From assembly GCF_001465795.2 (NCBI RefSeq), contig NZ_CP013659.2, positions 948,501-1,012,500 of the forward strand: 64,000 nt of DNA. The letters run 5' to 3'. This document shows, in pieces, positions 50,807 through 59,736 of the stretch. Source of the stretch: Planococcus rifietoensis. Its GTDB lineage: Bacteria > Bacillota > Bacilli > Bacillales_A > Planococcaceae. Positions within the stretch are counted from its first letter, which is position 1, and every line of letters starts with the position of its first letter. A model generated the notes under the pieces. That model was given only the letters and a program-made list of their open reading frames with translations, had not been told where the DNA came from and ran no database searches. The translations under genes were made by a program, and so were the position numbers.

Positions 50807-51880
50807 ATGAACCAGGATACAAGAGCGATGTTTAAAACCTTAACCGAGCTTCCGGGAGCACCCGGCAATGAACACGCCGTGCGCAAGTTCATGCGCAGCG
50901 AGCTTGAAAAATATTCGGACGACATTATCTCGGATAATCTCGGCAGCATATTCGGCGTCAAAAAAGGCGCACAAGACGGGCCGCGAGTCATGGTAGCCGG
51001 CCATATGGACGAAGTCGGCTTCATGGTAACGCAAATCACCGATAATGGCATGCTGCGCTTTCAACCGCTCGGCGGCTGGTGGAATCAAGTCATGCTCGCC
51101 ATGCGTGTGGACGTAGTTGCAGGAGACCGCATCGTTCCGGGCGTCGTTGGATCGATCCCGCCGCATCTACTGGATGAGGCGACGCGCCAAAAGCCGATGG
51201 ACATCAAGAACATGCTCATCGACATCGGTGCAGATGATAAGGATGATGCATTGTCGATGGGCGTTCGCCCTGGACAGCAAATCGTCCCATTCAGCCCGTT
51301 CACGCCTATGGCCAATGATAAGAAAATCATGGCTAAAGCGTGGGACAACCGCTATGGCTGCGGCTTATCGATTGAGTTGCTGAAAGAATTGCAAGGCGAG
51401 TCCTTGCCGAACCAATTGTTCTCCGGCGCGACGGTCATGGAAGAAGTCGGCCTTCGCGGTGCGCAGACGGCAGCCAATTTGATTCAGCCGGATATCTTTT
51501 ATGCGCTGGACGCAAGCCCGGCAAACGATGCGACAGGGGACAAGAATGAATTCGGCCAGTTAGGTAAAGGGGCGCTATTGCGCATCCTCGACCGCACGAT
51601 GGTCACGCATCGCGGCATGCGTGAATTCATTCTCGATACTGCTGAAACGCATAACATCCCTTATCAGTATTTCGTTTCACAAGGCGGAACGGATGCTGGA
51701 AAAGTCCACATCGCCAACGAAGGCATCCCGAGTTCCGTCATCGGCATCTGCTCGCGCTATATCCATACTTCCGCCTCGGTTATCCATACAGACGATTACG
51801 CAGCGGCCAAAGAGTTGCTCGTGAAGCTGGTGAAGGCAACAGACCAGTCGACGATTGACACAATCAAACAAAACGTCTGA
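50807..51880 (+). CDS. ytoP: M42 family metallopeptidase (YtoP, glutamyl aminopeptidase type)
   Basis: This 357-residue aminopeptidase has metal ligands in [20 protein letters not shown], the catalytic pair in EEVGLRGA, and [12 protein letters not shown]42 enzymes form large tetrahedral complexes and remove N-terminal residues, with a preference for acidic or hydrophobic residues. The start follows aagggggaa. A terminator follows the stop by 2 nt. Confidence 0.92.
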   Translation: MNQDTRAMFKTLTELPGAPGNEHAVRKFMRSELEKYSDDIISDNLGSIFGVKKGAQDGPRVMVAGHMDEVGFMVTQITDNGMLRFQPLGGWWNQVMLAMRVDVVAGDRIVPGVVGSIPPHLLDEATRQKPMDIKNMLIDIGADDKDDALSMGVRPGQQIVPFSPFTPMANDKKIMAKAWDNRYGCGLSIELLKELQGESLPNQLFSGATVMEEVGLRGAQTAANLIQPDIFYALDASPANDATGDKNEFGQLGKGALLRILDRTMVTHRGMREFILDTAETHNIPYQYFVSQGGTDAGKVHIANEGIPSSVIGICSRYIHTSASVIHTDDYAAAKELLVKLVKATDQSTIDTIKQNV

Positions 51881-51882
51881 CC

Positions 51883-51909
51883 AAAAAGCGGCCCCCGGGC
51901 CGCTTTTTA
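51883..51909 (+). terminator. Terminator of ytoP
   Basis: The stem aaaaagcggccc / ggccgcttttt has a tight loop and ends in a T run. Confidence 0.85.
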
Positions 51910-51955
51910 TCTGGTTATGAATAAAAATTTACCGCGATGCAAAGGAGAGAGAGAA

Positions 51956-52465
51956 ATGAAATTATGTGTGGCATCGACCAATCCGGCTAAAACCGGGGCA
52001 GTCGCATCAGCTCTTGAGAAGTTGGGCATTCAGGCAGAAATCAATCAACAAGAAGCACAATCAGGTGTTTCAGCACAGCCATTTTCCATTGAAGAAACCA
52101 AAGCCGGAGCGATCAATCGCGCGCATCATGTGCTTGGGGATTGTGACGCAGCAATCGGATTGGAGGGCGGTGTTTTTGAACTCGACGGGACATTGTATTT
52201 GTGCAACTGGGGAGCCCTCGTGACGTCTAGTGGTGCTGTTTATGTTGCAGGCGGTGCGCAAGTGCCATTGCCTGCGGAAATTGCCGTGCTTTTGCGAGCT
52301 GGCGAAGAACTTGGCCCTGTCATGGACCGCTATGCACAAGAAACGGGAATCCGTCATCATAAAGGAGCGATCGGCATTTTAACTGCCGGCAAGCTGAACC
52401 GGGTCGAGATGTTTTCCCAAATCATCGTCTTATTGTTCGGGCAATGGCAGGCAAACAGCGATTAA
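51956..52465 (+). CDS. DUF84 family inosine/xanthosine triphosphatase-like protein
   Basis: The 169-residue protein fits the YjjX/DUF84 family of Mg-dependent house-cleaning NTPases that remove ITP and XTP: ASTNPAKTGAVASAL, FSIEETKAGAINRAHH, and IGLEGGV. HHKGAIGILTAGKLNR replaces the usual RKGAIG with HKGAIG. Start ATG 51956 follows aaaggagagag; an in-frame upstream ATG at 51917 is near the ytoP terminator and lacks a site. Substrate is inferred from family only. Confidence 0.85.
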   Translation: MKLCVASTNPAKTGAVASALEKLGIQAEINQQEAQSGVSAQPFSIEETKAGAINRAHHVLGDCDAAIGLEGGVFELDGTLYLCNWGALVTSSGAVYVAGGAQVPLPAEIAVLLRAGEELGPVMDRYAQETGIRHHKGAIGILTAGKLNRVEMFSQIIVLLFGQWQANSD

Positions 52466-52587
52466 GTTGCATGTGCCCACAAACATCTTTAAAATGTAGC
52501 TAGAAAAGAAAAGCTTATTCAATCATGCCTGTTTCGCTGCTTTATTCAGGAAACGGGCGGCCGATGGAGAAAAGAGGGGGAAATGCT

Positions 52588-53106
52588 GTGCTTCGAATGG
52601 GTTTACAAATGATGTTGTTTTCGTCAGTCCTGATCCTCGCTGGCTGTGTCAGTCCAGAGGACGAGCTGGTGGAAGGCGTATCAAGCGCCAGGGCGGCATT
52701 TGAAAAAGAGGCGCCGGAACCGAACGAAACTGCCGGCGAAACGGAGCTGTATGTTCCCGGGGGCTATGAAGTGGAACAGCCTTCAGATGATCATAATGTA
52801 TTGATCACCCGCGGCAGCCAAGCGTTTGCGTTGTTCCTCAACCCAAACGAAGCACCGGACAGCACGTTCTTCTATGATTTGCAAAAAGCGAATCCGGAAG
52901 AAACGTGGCTTGCTGATGAGAAATTCAGCCAGCATGGCCGGTTCGGTTTCGTCACGGTCCGGACGATTGCAGAAGACCGCTATGAATTGGTGGTCAGTTC
53001 CGGAGGCGCGAAACTTTCAACGATTACAGAACAAGCCGCGCTTCGAAACCATATGGAATGGATGATGGAAACTGCCCGTTCCATTGAAGCGGCACAAGAG
53101 GAGTGA
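52588..53106 (+). CDS. Putative lipoprotein of unknown function
   Basis: The 172-residue precursor has a signal ending LILAGC (Cys20 is the lipidated residue) and a mature domain with no recognised motif. The start is GTG 52588, 8 nt after gaggggg; a longer ATG at 52564 would put six charged residues in front. It overlaps the ytpP region by coupling: ytpP starts 5 nt after its stop. The pairing with a thioredoxin-like protein may be meaningful, but the mature part has no cysteine. Confidence 0.78.
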   Translation: MLRMGLQMMLFSSVLILAGCVSPEDELVEGVSSARAAFEKEAPEPNETAGETELYVPGGYEVEQPSDDHNVLITRGSQAFALFLNPNEAPDSTFFYDLQKANPEETWLADEKFSQHGRFGFVTVRTIAEDRYELVVSSGGAKLSTITEQAALRNHMEWMMETARSIEAAQEE

Positions 53107-53111
53107 ACGAT

Positions 53112-53429
53112 ATGGAAAAATTGCAGTCAGTCCAGCAGTTTACGCAACTGGCAAACTCAGAAAACGTCATCTTCATGTTTACGGCCGGATGGTGCCCGGA
53201 TTGCCGGGTCATCGATCCGATCATGCCTGACATTGAAGAAAAATTCAGCGACTATACTTTTGTCTCCGTCGACCGGGACGAATTCATCGATCTATGCATC
53301 GAAAAAGATATCTATGGAATCCCGAGTTTCCTCGGATTCCGTGAAGGCGACGAGCAAGGGCGCTTTGTCAGCCGCGACCGCAAGACGCAGGAGGAAATTG
53401 AATCGTTTATCTCCAACCTGTCGAAATAA
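53112..53429 (+). CDS. ytpP: Thioredoxin-like protein YtpP
   Basis: This 105-residue thioredoxin-fold protein has the redox pair C28-P-D-C31 in GWCPDCRVIDP and the cis-proline YGIPSFLGF. The dipeptide PD differs from the GP of thioredoxin, so its potential may differ. Start ATG 53112 is 8 nt after gaggag; GTG 53103 is not well placed. It is followed by a hairpin and then ytpQ, as in Bacillus. Confidence 0.88.
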   Translation: MEKLQSVQQFTQLANSENVIFMFTAGWCPDCRVIDPIMPDIEEKFSDYTFVSVDRDEFIDLCIEKDIYGIPSFLGFREGDEQGRFVSRDRKTQEEIESFISNLSK

Positions 53430-53434
53430 AAGGG

Positions 53435-53469
53435 CAAACGGTTCTCCTGTGTGCAGGATGAACCGTTTG
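53435..53469 (+). terminator. Hairpin between ytpP and ytpQ
   Basis: The stem caaacggttc / gaaccgtttg with an inner tcctg/cagga pair is followed by only a short mixed T run. It may attenuate, not stop, transcription. Confidence 0.45.
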
Positions 53470-53493
53470 TTTGTGAAAAGGAGGAAATTAGGA

Positions 53494-54309
53494 ATGAAAT
53501 CCGCCGAGTTATTTACTATACTGAAAGAGCGGGTTGCAAATGACCAGTTAAGCTGGACGTTGGACCGCCAAAAAGATATCGCAAATGTTAGGCATAAAAA
53601 GTTGGGGAAAGGCATGACCATTTCCTTGCCGCAAGTGATCAACCGTTTCGAAACGAAAGGCGATTCCGCGATCGAAGAAATCGCCTATACAATTTCCGAG
53701 ACCTTCCAGGCAATGGAGCGCGAGTCAGCAGGGGAAATGCCGGGCGAACAGCATATTTACCCGGTCATCCGCTCGACTTCGTTTCCGGAAGAATCGCGTG
53801 AAGGCCATCGTTTCCTGACTTCACCCCATACGGCAGAAACACGTATTTATTACGCGCTCGATGCCGGGACGACTTACCGGCTGATCGATGAAAAAGTATT
53901 GGAAAGCTTAGCGCTGACAGCGGAACAAGTGCAGGAAATCGCTAAATTCCAAGTGAAGAAGTTGAAAACGGCAGTCAAAGAAGACCATGTGGCAGGAAAT
54001 GTCTTCTATTTCCTGAACGAAAATGATGGTTATGATGCTACGCGCATCTTGAATGAAACATTTTTGAAAGATATGAAAAAGAAAGTACAAGGAGATATGA
54101 CAGTCTCAGTTCCCCATCAAGACGTCTTAATCATCGGCGATATCCGCAACGAAACCGGATACGATGTGCTTGCCCAGATGGCGATGCATTTCTTCACGAA
54201 CGGCAAAGTGCCGATTACGTCCTTGTCGTTCGTCTATGAAAACGAGGCGCTTGAACCGATATTCATCTTAGCGAAAAACAGACCCGAGAAGGAGAACGAT
54301 AAAAAATGA
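53494..54309 (+). CDS. ytpQ: DUF1444 family protein YtpQ
   Basis: The 271-residue protein belongs to DUF1444, found next to ytpP and ytpR in many Bacillales; no biochemical function is known. It is soluble and charged, without signal peptide. Start ATG 53494 (MKSAELFTIL) follows aaaggagg. An open frame runs upstream to 53233, but that part is antisense-like overlap with ytpP and has no ribosome binding site. It overlaps ytpR by 4 nt. Confidence 0.85.
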   Translation: MKSAELFTILKERVANDQLSWTLDRQKDIANVRHKKLGKGMTISLPQVINRFETKGDSAIEEIAYTISETFQAMERESAGEMPGEQHIYPVIRSTSFPEESREGHRFLTSPHTAETRIYYALDAGTTYRLIDEKVLESLALTAEQVQEIAKFQVKKLKTAVKEDHVAGNVFYFLNENDGYDATRILNETFLKDMKKKVQGDMTVSVPHQDVLIIGDIRNETGYDVLAQMAMHFFTNGKVPITSLSFVYENEALEPIFILAKNRPEKENDKK

Positions 54310-54914
54310 ATGCATTCTATAACAAACAAGGCGTAGGCGACGTGCTGCTCGTTCAATTGACATTGGAAAAACCGGATAAAATCCACACAGAACAATTTGG
54401 GGATGTAACCTTGATTAAAAATGACCAACAGGAAATCGCCGGTTTCAATTTGTTCCAGGCAAGCGATTACGCAGAGTTGCCGGAAGGGCAGCCTGTGGAA
54501 GTGACGGAAGCACTCGTGACAGCGCTACAAAATGCATTGAAAAAAAACGGTGTCTCCCATACGCTGGAAGTTGATTTGACACCGAAATTCGTTGTCGGCT
54601 ATGTAGCGTCGAAAGACAAGCATCCGAATGCGGATAAATTGAATGTATGCCAAGTGGCAGTCGGGGAAGAAACCTTGCAGATCGTTTGCGGCGCACCGAA
54701 TGTCGAGGCTGGCCAAAAAGTGGTCGTCGCTAAAGTCGGGGCGGTCATGCCTTCGGGTATGGTCATCCGTGATGCGGAATTGCGCGGCGTCGCTTCTAGC
54801 GGCATGATCTGCTCGGCGAAAGAATTGGACTTGCCGGACGCACCGGCGGAAAAAGGAATTTTGGTATTGCCGGAAGATGCGCAAACAGGATCTCCATTTG
54901 AAATGAAGGTGTAA
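54306..54914 (+). CDS. ytpR: YtpR family tRNA-binding protein
   Basis: The 202-residue protein has an N-terminal part specific to YtpR and a C-terminal OB-fold of the Arc1p/Trbp111/PheT type: VGYVASKDKHPNADKLNVCQV, CGAPNV, and LRGVASSGMICS. It binds tRNA in related proteins; its cell role is unclear. The start ATG overlaps the ytpQ stop by 4 nt and sftA begins 2 nt after its stop, so translation of the three is coupled. Confidence 0.9.
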   Translation: MNAFYNKQGVGDVLLVQLTLEKPDKIHTEQFGDVTLIKNDQQEIAGFNLFQASDYAELPEGQPVEVTEALVTALQNALKKNGVSHTLEVDLTPKFVVGYVASKDKHPNADKLNVCQVAVGEETLQIVCGAPNVEAGQKVVVAKVGAVMPSGMVIRDAELRGVASSGMICSAKELDLPDAPAEKGILVLPEDAQTGSPFEMKV

Positions 54915-54916
54915 CG

Positions 54917-57550
54917 ATGAGCTGGATGAAAAATATGTGGAATAAAATGTTCTCAGAAGACACGGAAGCAGAAGAAAAGCCGTTCGTGCGCAGCGAGGAA
55001 ACTCAATATATCGAGCCGAAACCTCAGGACAGCAAGCCGGCTCCATTCCGGTTTCCGCTCATTTCCGACGAAGAAGCAAAAGGCTTGCCTGTAGAAAACC
55101 GCAAACCTGAACGGCGGGAAGACAAGCCGCGTGTTGAGGTTCCTTTAAAAGCGACGGAAGAAAAAACATATGAACTCGATGCCTTGGAACCGAGCGGGAA
55201 ATTGCCGAAACCGAATGCAGGGCGCAACAAGAAAAAACGCCCCCATGTACCGAAAACCGCTGAACCGCAGGGTCTTGATCTTCCTGGAAACACGACGCGG
55301 CGCTTCCAGCCGACGCGCGTAGCTTCCCCTGTGCATGGATTTACAGACCGTCCGACGCCAATCGATGAATTATTGGAACAGGAAGCGAAAAAGAAAGCAG
55401 AGCTTGAACGCAAAAACGATTGGTCGCAGCGCAGCCTGCAAGAATTGTACAAAAAAAGCGACGACCGGTTGCCGCAATCAAAAAAACCGCGTTCCACTAT
55501 GGAAACAACCGTATATAAGCCTGTAGAACATGATGAGCAAGCTCCAGAAACTGCATCTATCAGTGAAAAACCACATGACAAAGCAGAAGTGGGAGAAGAT
55601 CAACAACCTGAAAAAAAGCCTGAACCCCATTATGAATGGGCAGACCGCAGCCTTCAGGATTTATTGCCGAAAAACCAAAAAGTTGAACAAGAACCTGAAA
55701 AACCGCTTGAACTAGACCCCGAACAAGCGGAAGTGACGGTTTACCGCACAGTAGATCAAGAACAGCCGTCGAACGAGGTGGCGGATGATGGCAACGCTGA
55801 AGAGGATGGCGAAGTTTCCGAGGAAGATACAGGCAAAGGCGGCCCAACGGCAATTGTTGAACCGCCTTTAACGGAATCGGAAATACATGCAGAAACGGCA
55901 CAGCCGGAACCCGAGCGTGAAGAACCTATACATAGCCCGGAGCCGAAACCGGTATTGCCGCAAGCGAAAACACAGGAAAATGGCAAAAAAGAGCGAACAG
56001 TGCCATTCAATGTGTTGATGTTGAAATCGGATAAAGATCGTTTGCCGAAACAACAGCAAGCGCCGACAGCGGAAAAAAAAACGGCATTAATAGAGAAAAC
56101 CGCAGCTGAATCTGTAAATGAGGATGAAAAAAGCTATATCGGGTATCAATTGCCTGGCCAGGAGTATCTGCTAGAGCCTGAAAATGACTTGAAAGATGAA
56201 ACGTGGATGCAAGAACAAGGCGAGCGCCTTATCGAAGCTTTGTCTCATTTCCAGATCAAGGCAGAGATTGTCGGAACAGTGCAAGGGCCGGCCGTCACCC
56301 GTTTTGAGCTGCGTGTGGCGCAAGGAATCAAAGTGAGCAAAATCCGCAACTTGGCCGATGATTTGAAATTGGCGCTTGCAGCCCGTGATATCCGCATTCA
56401 AGCGCCGATTCCCGGAAAAAGCTCGATTGGCATCGAGATTCCGAACCGTCAAAGCCGCGCAGTGCGTTTGTCGGAAGTTATCGGAAGCCCGAATTTCAAG
56501 GCTTCGGATTCACCGCTTGAAGCAGCACTCGGCCTCGATTTGGCCGGAAATCCGGTCACGCTTGATTTGCGTAAGATGCCACACGGCCTGATCGCGGGCG
56601 CTACAGGGTCCGGGAAAAGCGTATGCATCAACTCGCTGCTCGTGAGCCTGCTGTACCAATCTTCACCTCGCGATTTGAAAATGCTGTTGATTGACCCGAA
56701 AATGGTCGAACTGGCTCCTTATAATCATATTCCGCATTTGGTCAGCCCGGTCATTACAGATGTTAAGGCAGCGACCGCTTCCCTGAAATGGGCTGTGGAG
56801 GAAATGGAACGCCGTTATCAGCTTTTTGCCCATACAGGGGTCCGCGATTTGGATCGTTACAATAAAATGGTCAATGACAAAGGACAGCCGGCACAGCATC
56901 TGCCGTATATCCTGATCGTCATCGACGAATTGGCCGATTTGATGATGATGTCGCCTTCAGATGTAGAAGATTCCATTTGCCGTATCGCCCAAAAAGCACG
57001 GGCCTGCGGAATCCATTTGGTGATCGCTACCCAACGTCCGTCAGTGGATGTTATCACAGGCTTGATCAAATCCAATATTCCGACGCGCATCGCTTTTTCC
57101 GTTTCGTCGCAAGTGGACAGCCGGACGATCTTGGATACCCAAGGAGCAGAGCGTTTGCTTGGGCGAGGGGATATGCTGTATTTGGGGAACGGCATGGCCG
57201 CGCCGAACCGCTTGCAGGGAACTTTCGTGACAGATGATGAAATCGAAAAAGTCATCGCCCATGTTCGTGCACAAGGAGAGCCTGAATATATCTTTAAAGA
57301 AGAGGAATTGATCCAGCGCAGCCAGTCGCCTGCAGAACAGGATGATTTGTTCGAGGAAGCCTGTCGTTTCATCATGTCGCAAGGAAGCGCATCGACTTCA
57401 TTATTGCAGCGGAAATTCCATATCGGCTATAACCGGGCCGCGCGTTTGATGGACCTGATCGAAGAGTATGGGTTTATCTCTGAACAGAACGGCAGCAAAG
57501 CGAGAACAGTGCTAATTACGGAAAGCGATATCGAGGAAGTGTTCCGTTGA
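54917..57550 (+). CDS. sftA: DNA translocase SftA (YtpS, soluble FtsK/SpoIIIE family)
   Basis: The 877-residue protein lacks the N-terminal membrane helices of FtsK/SpoIIIE, fitting SftA, which moves DNA away from the closing septum. The first 400 or so residues are charged and disordered-looking, with two related segments (W169-SQRSLQEL and W241-ADRSLQDL; TVYKPV at 198 and TVYRTV at 274). The conserved PFNVLMLKSD lies before the motor. Walker A is GATGSGKS (561-568), Walker B is ILIVIDELADL, and the gamma domain is at the C terminus. It is last in the ytpP-ytpQ-ytpR-sftA line. Confidence 0.93.
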   Translation: MSWMKNMWNKMFSEDTEAEEKPFVRSEETQYIEPKPQDSKPAPFRFPLISDEEAKGLPVENRKPERREDKPRVEVPLKATEEKTYELDALEPSGKLPKPNAGRNKKKRPHVPKTAEPQGLDLPGNTTRRFQPTRVASPVHGFTDRPTPIDELLEQEAKKKAELERKNDWSQRSLQELYKKSDDRLPQSKKPRSTMETTVYKPVEHDEQAPETASISEKPHDKAEVGEDQQPEKKPEPHYEWADRSLQDLLPKNQKVEQEPEKPLELDPEQAEVTVYRTVDQEQPSNEVADDGNAEEDGEVSEEDTGKGGPTAIVEPPLTESEIHAETAQPEPEREEPIHSPEPKPVLPQAKTQENGKKERTVPFNVLMLKSDKDRLPKQQQAPTAEKKTALIEKTAAESVNEDEKSYIGYQLPGQEYLLEPENDLKDETWMQEQGERLIEALSHFQIKAEIVGTVQGPAVTRFELRVAQGIKVSKIRNLADDLKLALAARDIRIQAPIPGKSSIGIEIPNRQSRAVRLSEVIGSPNFKASDSPLEAALGLDLAGNPVTLDLRKMPHGLIAGATGSGKSVCINSLLVSLLYQSSPRDLKMLLIDPKMVELAPYNHIPHLVSPVITDVKAATASLKWAVEEMERRYQLFAHTGVRDLDRYNKMVNDKGQPAQHLPYILIVIDELADLMMMSPSDVEDSICRIAQKARACGIHLVIATQRPSVDVITGLIKSNIPTRIAFSVSSQVDSRTILDTQGAERLLGRGDMLYLGNGMAAPNRLQGTFVTDDEIEKVIAHVRAQGEPEYIFKEEELIQRSQSPAEQDDLFEEACRFIMSQGSASTSLLQRKFHIGYNRAARLMDLIEEYGFISEQNGSKARTVLITESDIEEVFR

Positions 57551-57704
57551 ACCTAGAAGCCGCCAGAATTACAGGAATTATTGATTATTTCAGTGGCTCC
57601 GAACTTTGTGCTATAATCGGAGCATTGTGAAAAACCACCCGGCTATTGATTCCGCACAGGCGGTTTGACTAGACTAATTTTCCACTCCCACAGGAGGTTC
57701 ATTT
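57551..57704 (+). other. murC upstream region
   Basis: A good -10 (TATAAT, 57612-57617) is seen with only a weak -35 (TTTCAG, 57588-57593). The ribosome binding site is caggagg before murC. No gene is present. Confidence 0.35.
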
Positions 57705-59018
57705 ATGACAGTATTACATTTTACGGGCATTAAAGGCTCTGGCATGAGCGCACTGGCCCAAATCATGCATGATATGGGCGAGTCGGTGCAAGGCTCTGAT
57801 ATCGCGCAGCATTTCTTCACGGAAGAGCGGCTGCGGGAGAGAGGCATCACAATTTTGCCTTTCGATCCCGAAAATATTTCGCAGGATATGACGATCGTCG
57901 CCGGAAATGCATTTAATGACGAACACCCAGAGCTGGTCAAAGCCCGTGAAAGCGGCGCGACCATCATCCGGTACCATCAATTCCTTGGCGATTTGATGAA
58001 GCAATACGTATCGGTCGCCATCACCGGCGCCCACGGAAAAACTTCAACGACCGGGCTTATGGCGCATGTGCTGAACGGTTATAAGCCAGTCTCGTACTTA
58101 ATCGGTGACGGGACGGGATCCGGTCAGGAAGATTCCCATTTCTTCGTAGCGGAAGCATGCGAATACCGCCGCCATTTCTTGGCGTATCACCCGGATTATG
58201 CGATCATGACCAATATCGATTTCGACCATCCCGATTATTTCGGCAGCATCGATGATGTCTTCAAGGCGTTCCAGCAAATGGCGCAGCAAGTGAAGAAATG
58301 CATCATCGCTTGTGGGGATGACGAATACTTGCAACAAATCCAAGCGCCGGTGCCGGTCGTCTATTACGGTTTTGGCGAGGAAAATGATTTCCAGGCGCGC
58401 AATATCGTCAAAACAACGGAAGGCACGACATTCGATGTCGTCATCCGCAATGAATTCTTCCATACGTTCACCATTCCGATGTACGGGGACCATGCCGTGC
58501 TGAATGCACTTGCTGTCATTTCGCTATGCCAGTATGAAAGCATCCCTGCGGATATCATCCAGCGCCAATTCGTGAGCTATGAAGGTGTCAAACGCCGCTT
58601 TACGGAGACAGTCATCGATGACCGTATACTGATTGACGATTATGCCCATCATCCGACGGAAATCCGCGCCACTTTACAATCGGCTAGCCAGAAGTATCCG
58701 GAGCGCGAACTGATTGCGATTTTCCAGCCGCATACATTCAGCCGTACGCAAACTTTCCTACAGGAATTCGCCGATTGCCTGCAAGAAGCCGATCATGTCT
58801 ATTTATGCGATATCTTCGGTTCTGCTAGAGAAGAAGCTGGCACTTTGACGATCCGGGACCTTCAGGAGAAAATCGAAGGCAGCCAGCTGCTGCAATTTGA
58901 AGATGTCGAAAAACTGGCCATCCACAATAATGCAGTATATCTTTTCATGGGAGCTGGAGATGTAACAAAATTCCAGAAAGCCTATGAAGAAGTTTTAGCA
59001 ATGCCGAAAAAAGCCTAA
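57705..59018 (+). CDS. murC: UDP-N-acetylmuramate-L-alanine ligase MurC
   Basis: MurC adds L-alanine to UDP-MurNAc, the first amino acid of the peptidoglycan stem peptide. The 437-residue enzyme has [15 protein letters not shown], the ATP loop GAHGKTSTT, and the C-terminal [10 protein letters not shown] block. The start ATG follows caggagg. The stop codon lies inside the following terminator stem. It stands between sftA and the stress genes, as in Bacillus. Confidence 0.95.
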   Translation: MTVLHFTGIKGSGMSALAQIMHDMGESVQGSDIAQHFFTEERLRERGITILPFDPENISQDMTIVAGNAFNDEHPELVKARESGATIIRYHQFLGDLMKQYVSVAITGAHGKTSTTGLMAHVLNGYKPVSYLIGDGTGSGQEDSHFFVAEACEYRRHFLAYHPDYAIMTNIDFDHPDYFGSIDDVFKAFQQMAQQVKKCIIACGDDEYLQQIQAPVPVVYYGFGEENDFQARNIVKTTEGTTFDVVIRNEFFHTFTIPMYGDHAVLNALAVISLCQYESIPADIIQRQFVSYEGVKRRFTETVIDDRILIDDYAHHPTEIRATLQSASQKYPERELIAIFQPHTFSRTQTFLQEFADCLQEADHVYLCDIFGSAREEAGTLTIRDLQEKIEGSQLLQFEDVEKLAIHNNAVYLFMGAGDVTKFQKAYEEVLAMPKKA

Positions 59019-59046
59019 CCATTACATATGGTTAGGCTTTTTTCTT
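59010..59046 (+). terminator. Terminator of murC
   Basis: The stem aaaaaagcctaacc / ggttaggctttttt starts inside the last murC codons. Confidence 0.85.
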
Positions 59047-59135
59047 ATGGAGACAAAAAAGGCGTCGCAAATACAAAATTGTTGGGTTAAGCAGGAAGGC
59101 ATTTAAAAGCTTTTGCCGAATAATATTAGAGGCGT

Positions 59136-59161
59136 GTTTAAACCCGTATAGGGCAGGGTAG
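59136..59161 (+). promoter_or_regulatory. SigB-type promoter of ytxG-ytxH-ytxJ
   Basis: GTTTAA (59136-59141), a 14-nt spacer and GGGTAG (59156-59161) match the general-stress SigB consensus in 11 of 12 positions. It lies about 45 bp before the ytxG start. The homologous Bacillus genes are stress-induced. Confidence 0.75.
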
Positions 59162-59205
59162 AAAACAGGTATACGAAATTTAACTAAACCGAAGGAGGAA
59201 ACAGA

Positions 59206-59700
59206 ATGGATTGGTCAATCTTGCTTTACATTGCCGCGATTGTCGCCGCTGTTGGATTTTTAATTCTATGCGTAGCGCTGGCGATGACTTTGAATTCACT
59301 CAAGAACACATTAAAAGAGGTTTCCGGCACTGTTTCAGGGCTGGAGAATCAATTGCAGGGGGTTACGTTGGAGACAACAAACCTATTGCATAAGACGAAC
59401 GAACTCGCTGAAGACATCACGGTCAAATCAGAGAAATTGAACGGTGTCGTCGATGCGGTCAAAGGCGTCGGAAACTCCGTAACAGACCTGAACTCTACAG
59501 TGCGCCACATCACTTCACGCGTCGGCGTGCAAGTTGAGCAGAACGAAGACAAAATTGCTCAAGTGGTCCAATGGAGCAATGTTGCAATGGGCATTGCTGA
59601 TAAATGGAAAGAACGCAAAGTATACCAAACGCGCAGCACAGAGCAATACACGCCAGTTCCTGGCCAGAAGAAATTGCCAGGCAGCAGCGACCAGTACTAA
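59206..59700 (+). CDS. ytxG: DUF948 general-stress protein YtxG
   Basis: The 164-residue protein has one N-terminal membrane helix (about 6-28) followed by a long helical coiled-coil-like region with regular heptads and a polar tail. It matches DUF948/YtxG, a general-stress protein of unknown function. The start ATG follows gaaggagg. It is the first of the ytxG-ytxH-ytxJ operon behind the SigB-like promoter. Confidence 0.88.
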   Translation: MDWSILLYIAAIVAAVGFLILCVALAMTLNSLKNTLKEVSGTVSGLENQLQGVTLETTNLLHKTNELAEDITVKSEKLNGVVDAVKGVGNSVTDLNSTVRHITSRVGVQVEQNEDKIAQVVQWSNVAMGIADKWKERKVYQTRSTEQYTPVPGQKKLPGSSDQY

Positions 59701-59736
59701 TACCATCAAATCACCAACATAATGGAGGAATGGACA

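Noticed and set aside
53233..53493. Upstream extension of ytpQ that would overlap ytpP in another frame.
   Set aside because: The aligned YtpQ start at 53494 has aaaggagg; the extension has no site and covers a well-supported gene.
55024..55581. A 185-codon frame on the minus strand inside sftA.
   Set aside because: It is antisense to the sftA coding region, has no start signal and reflects its codon bias.
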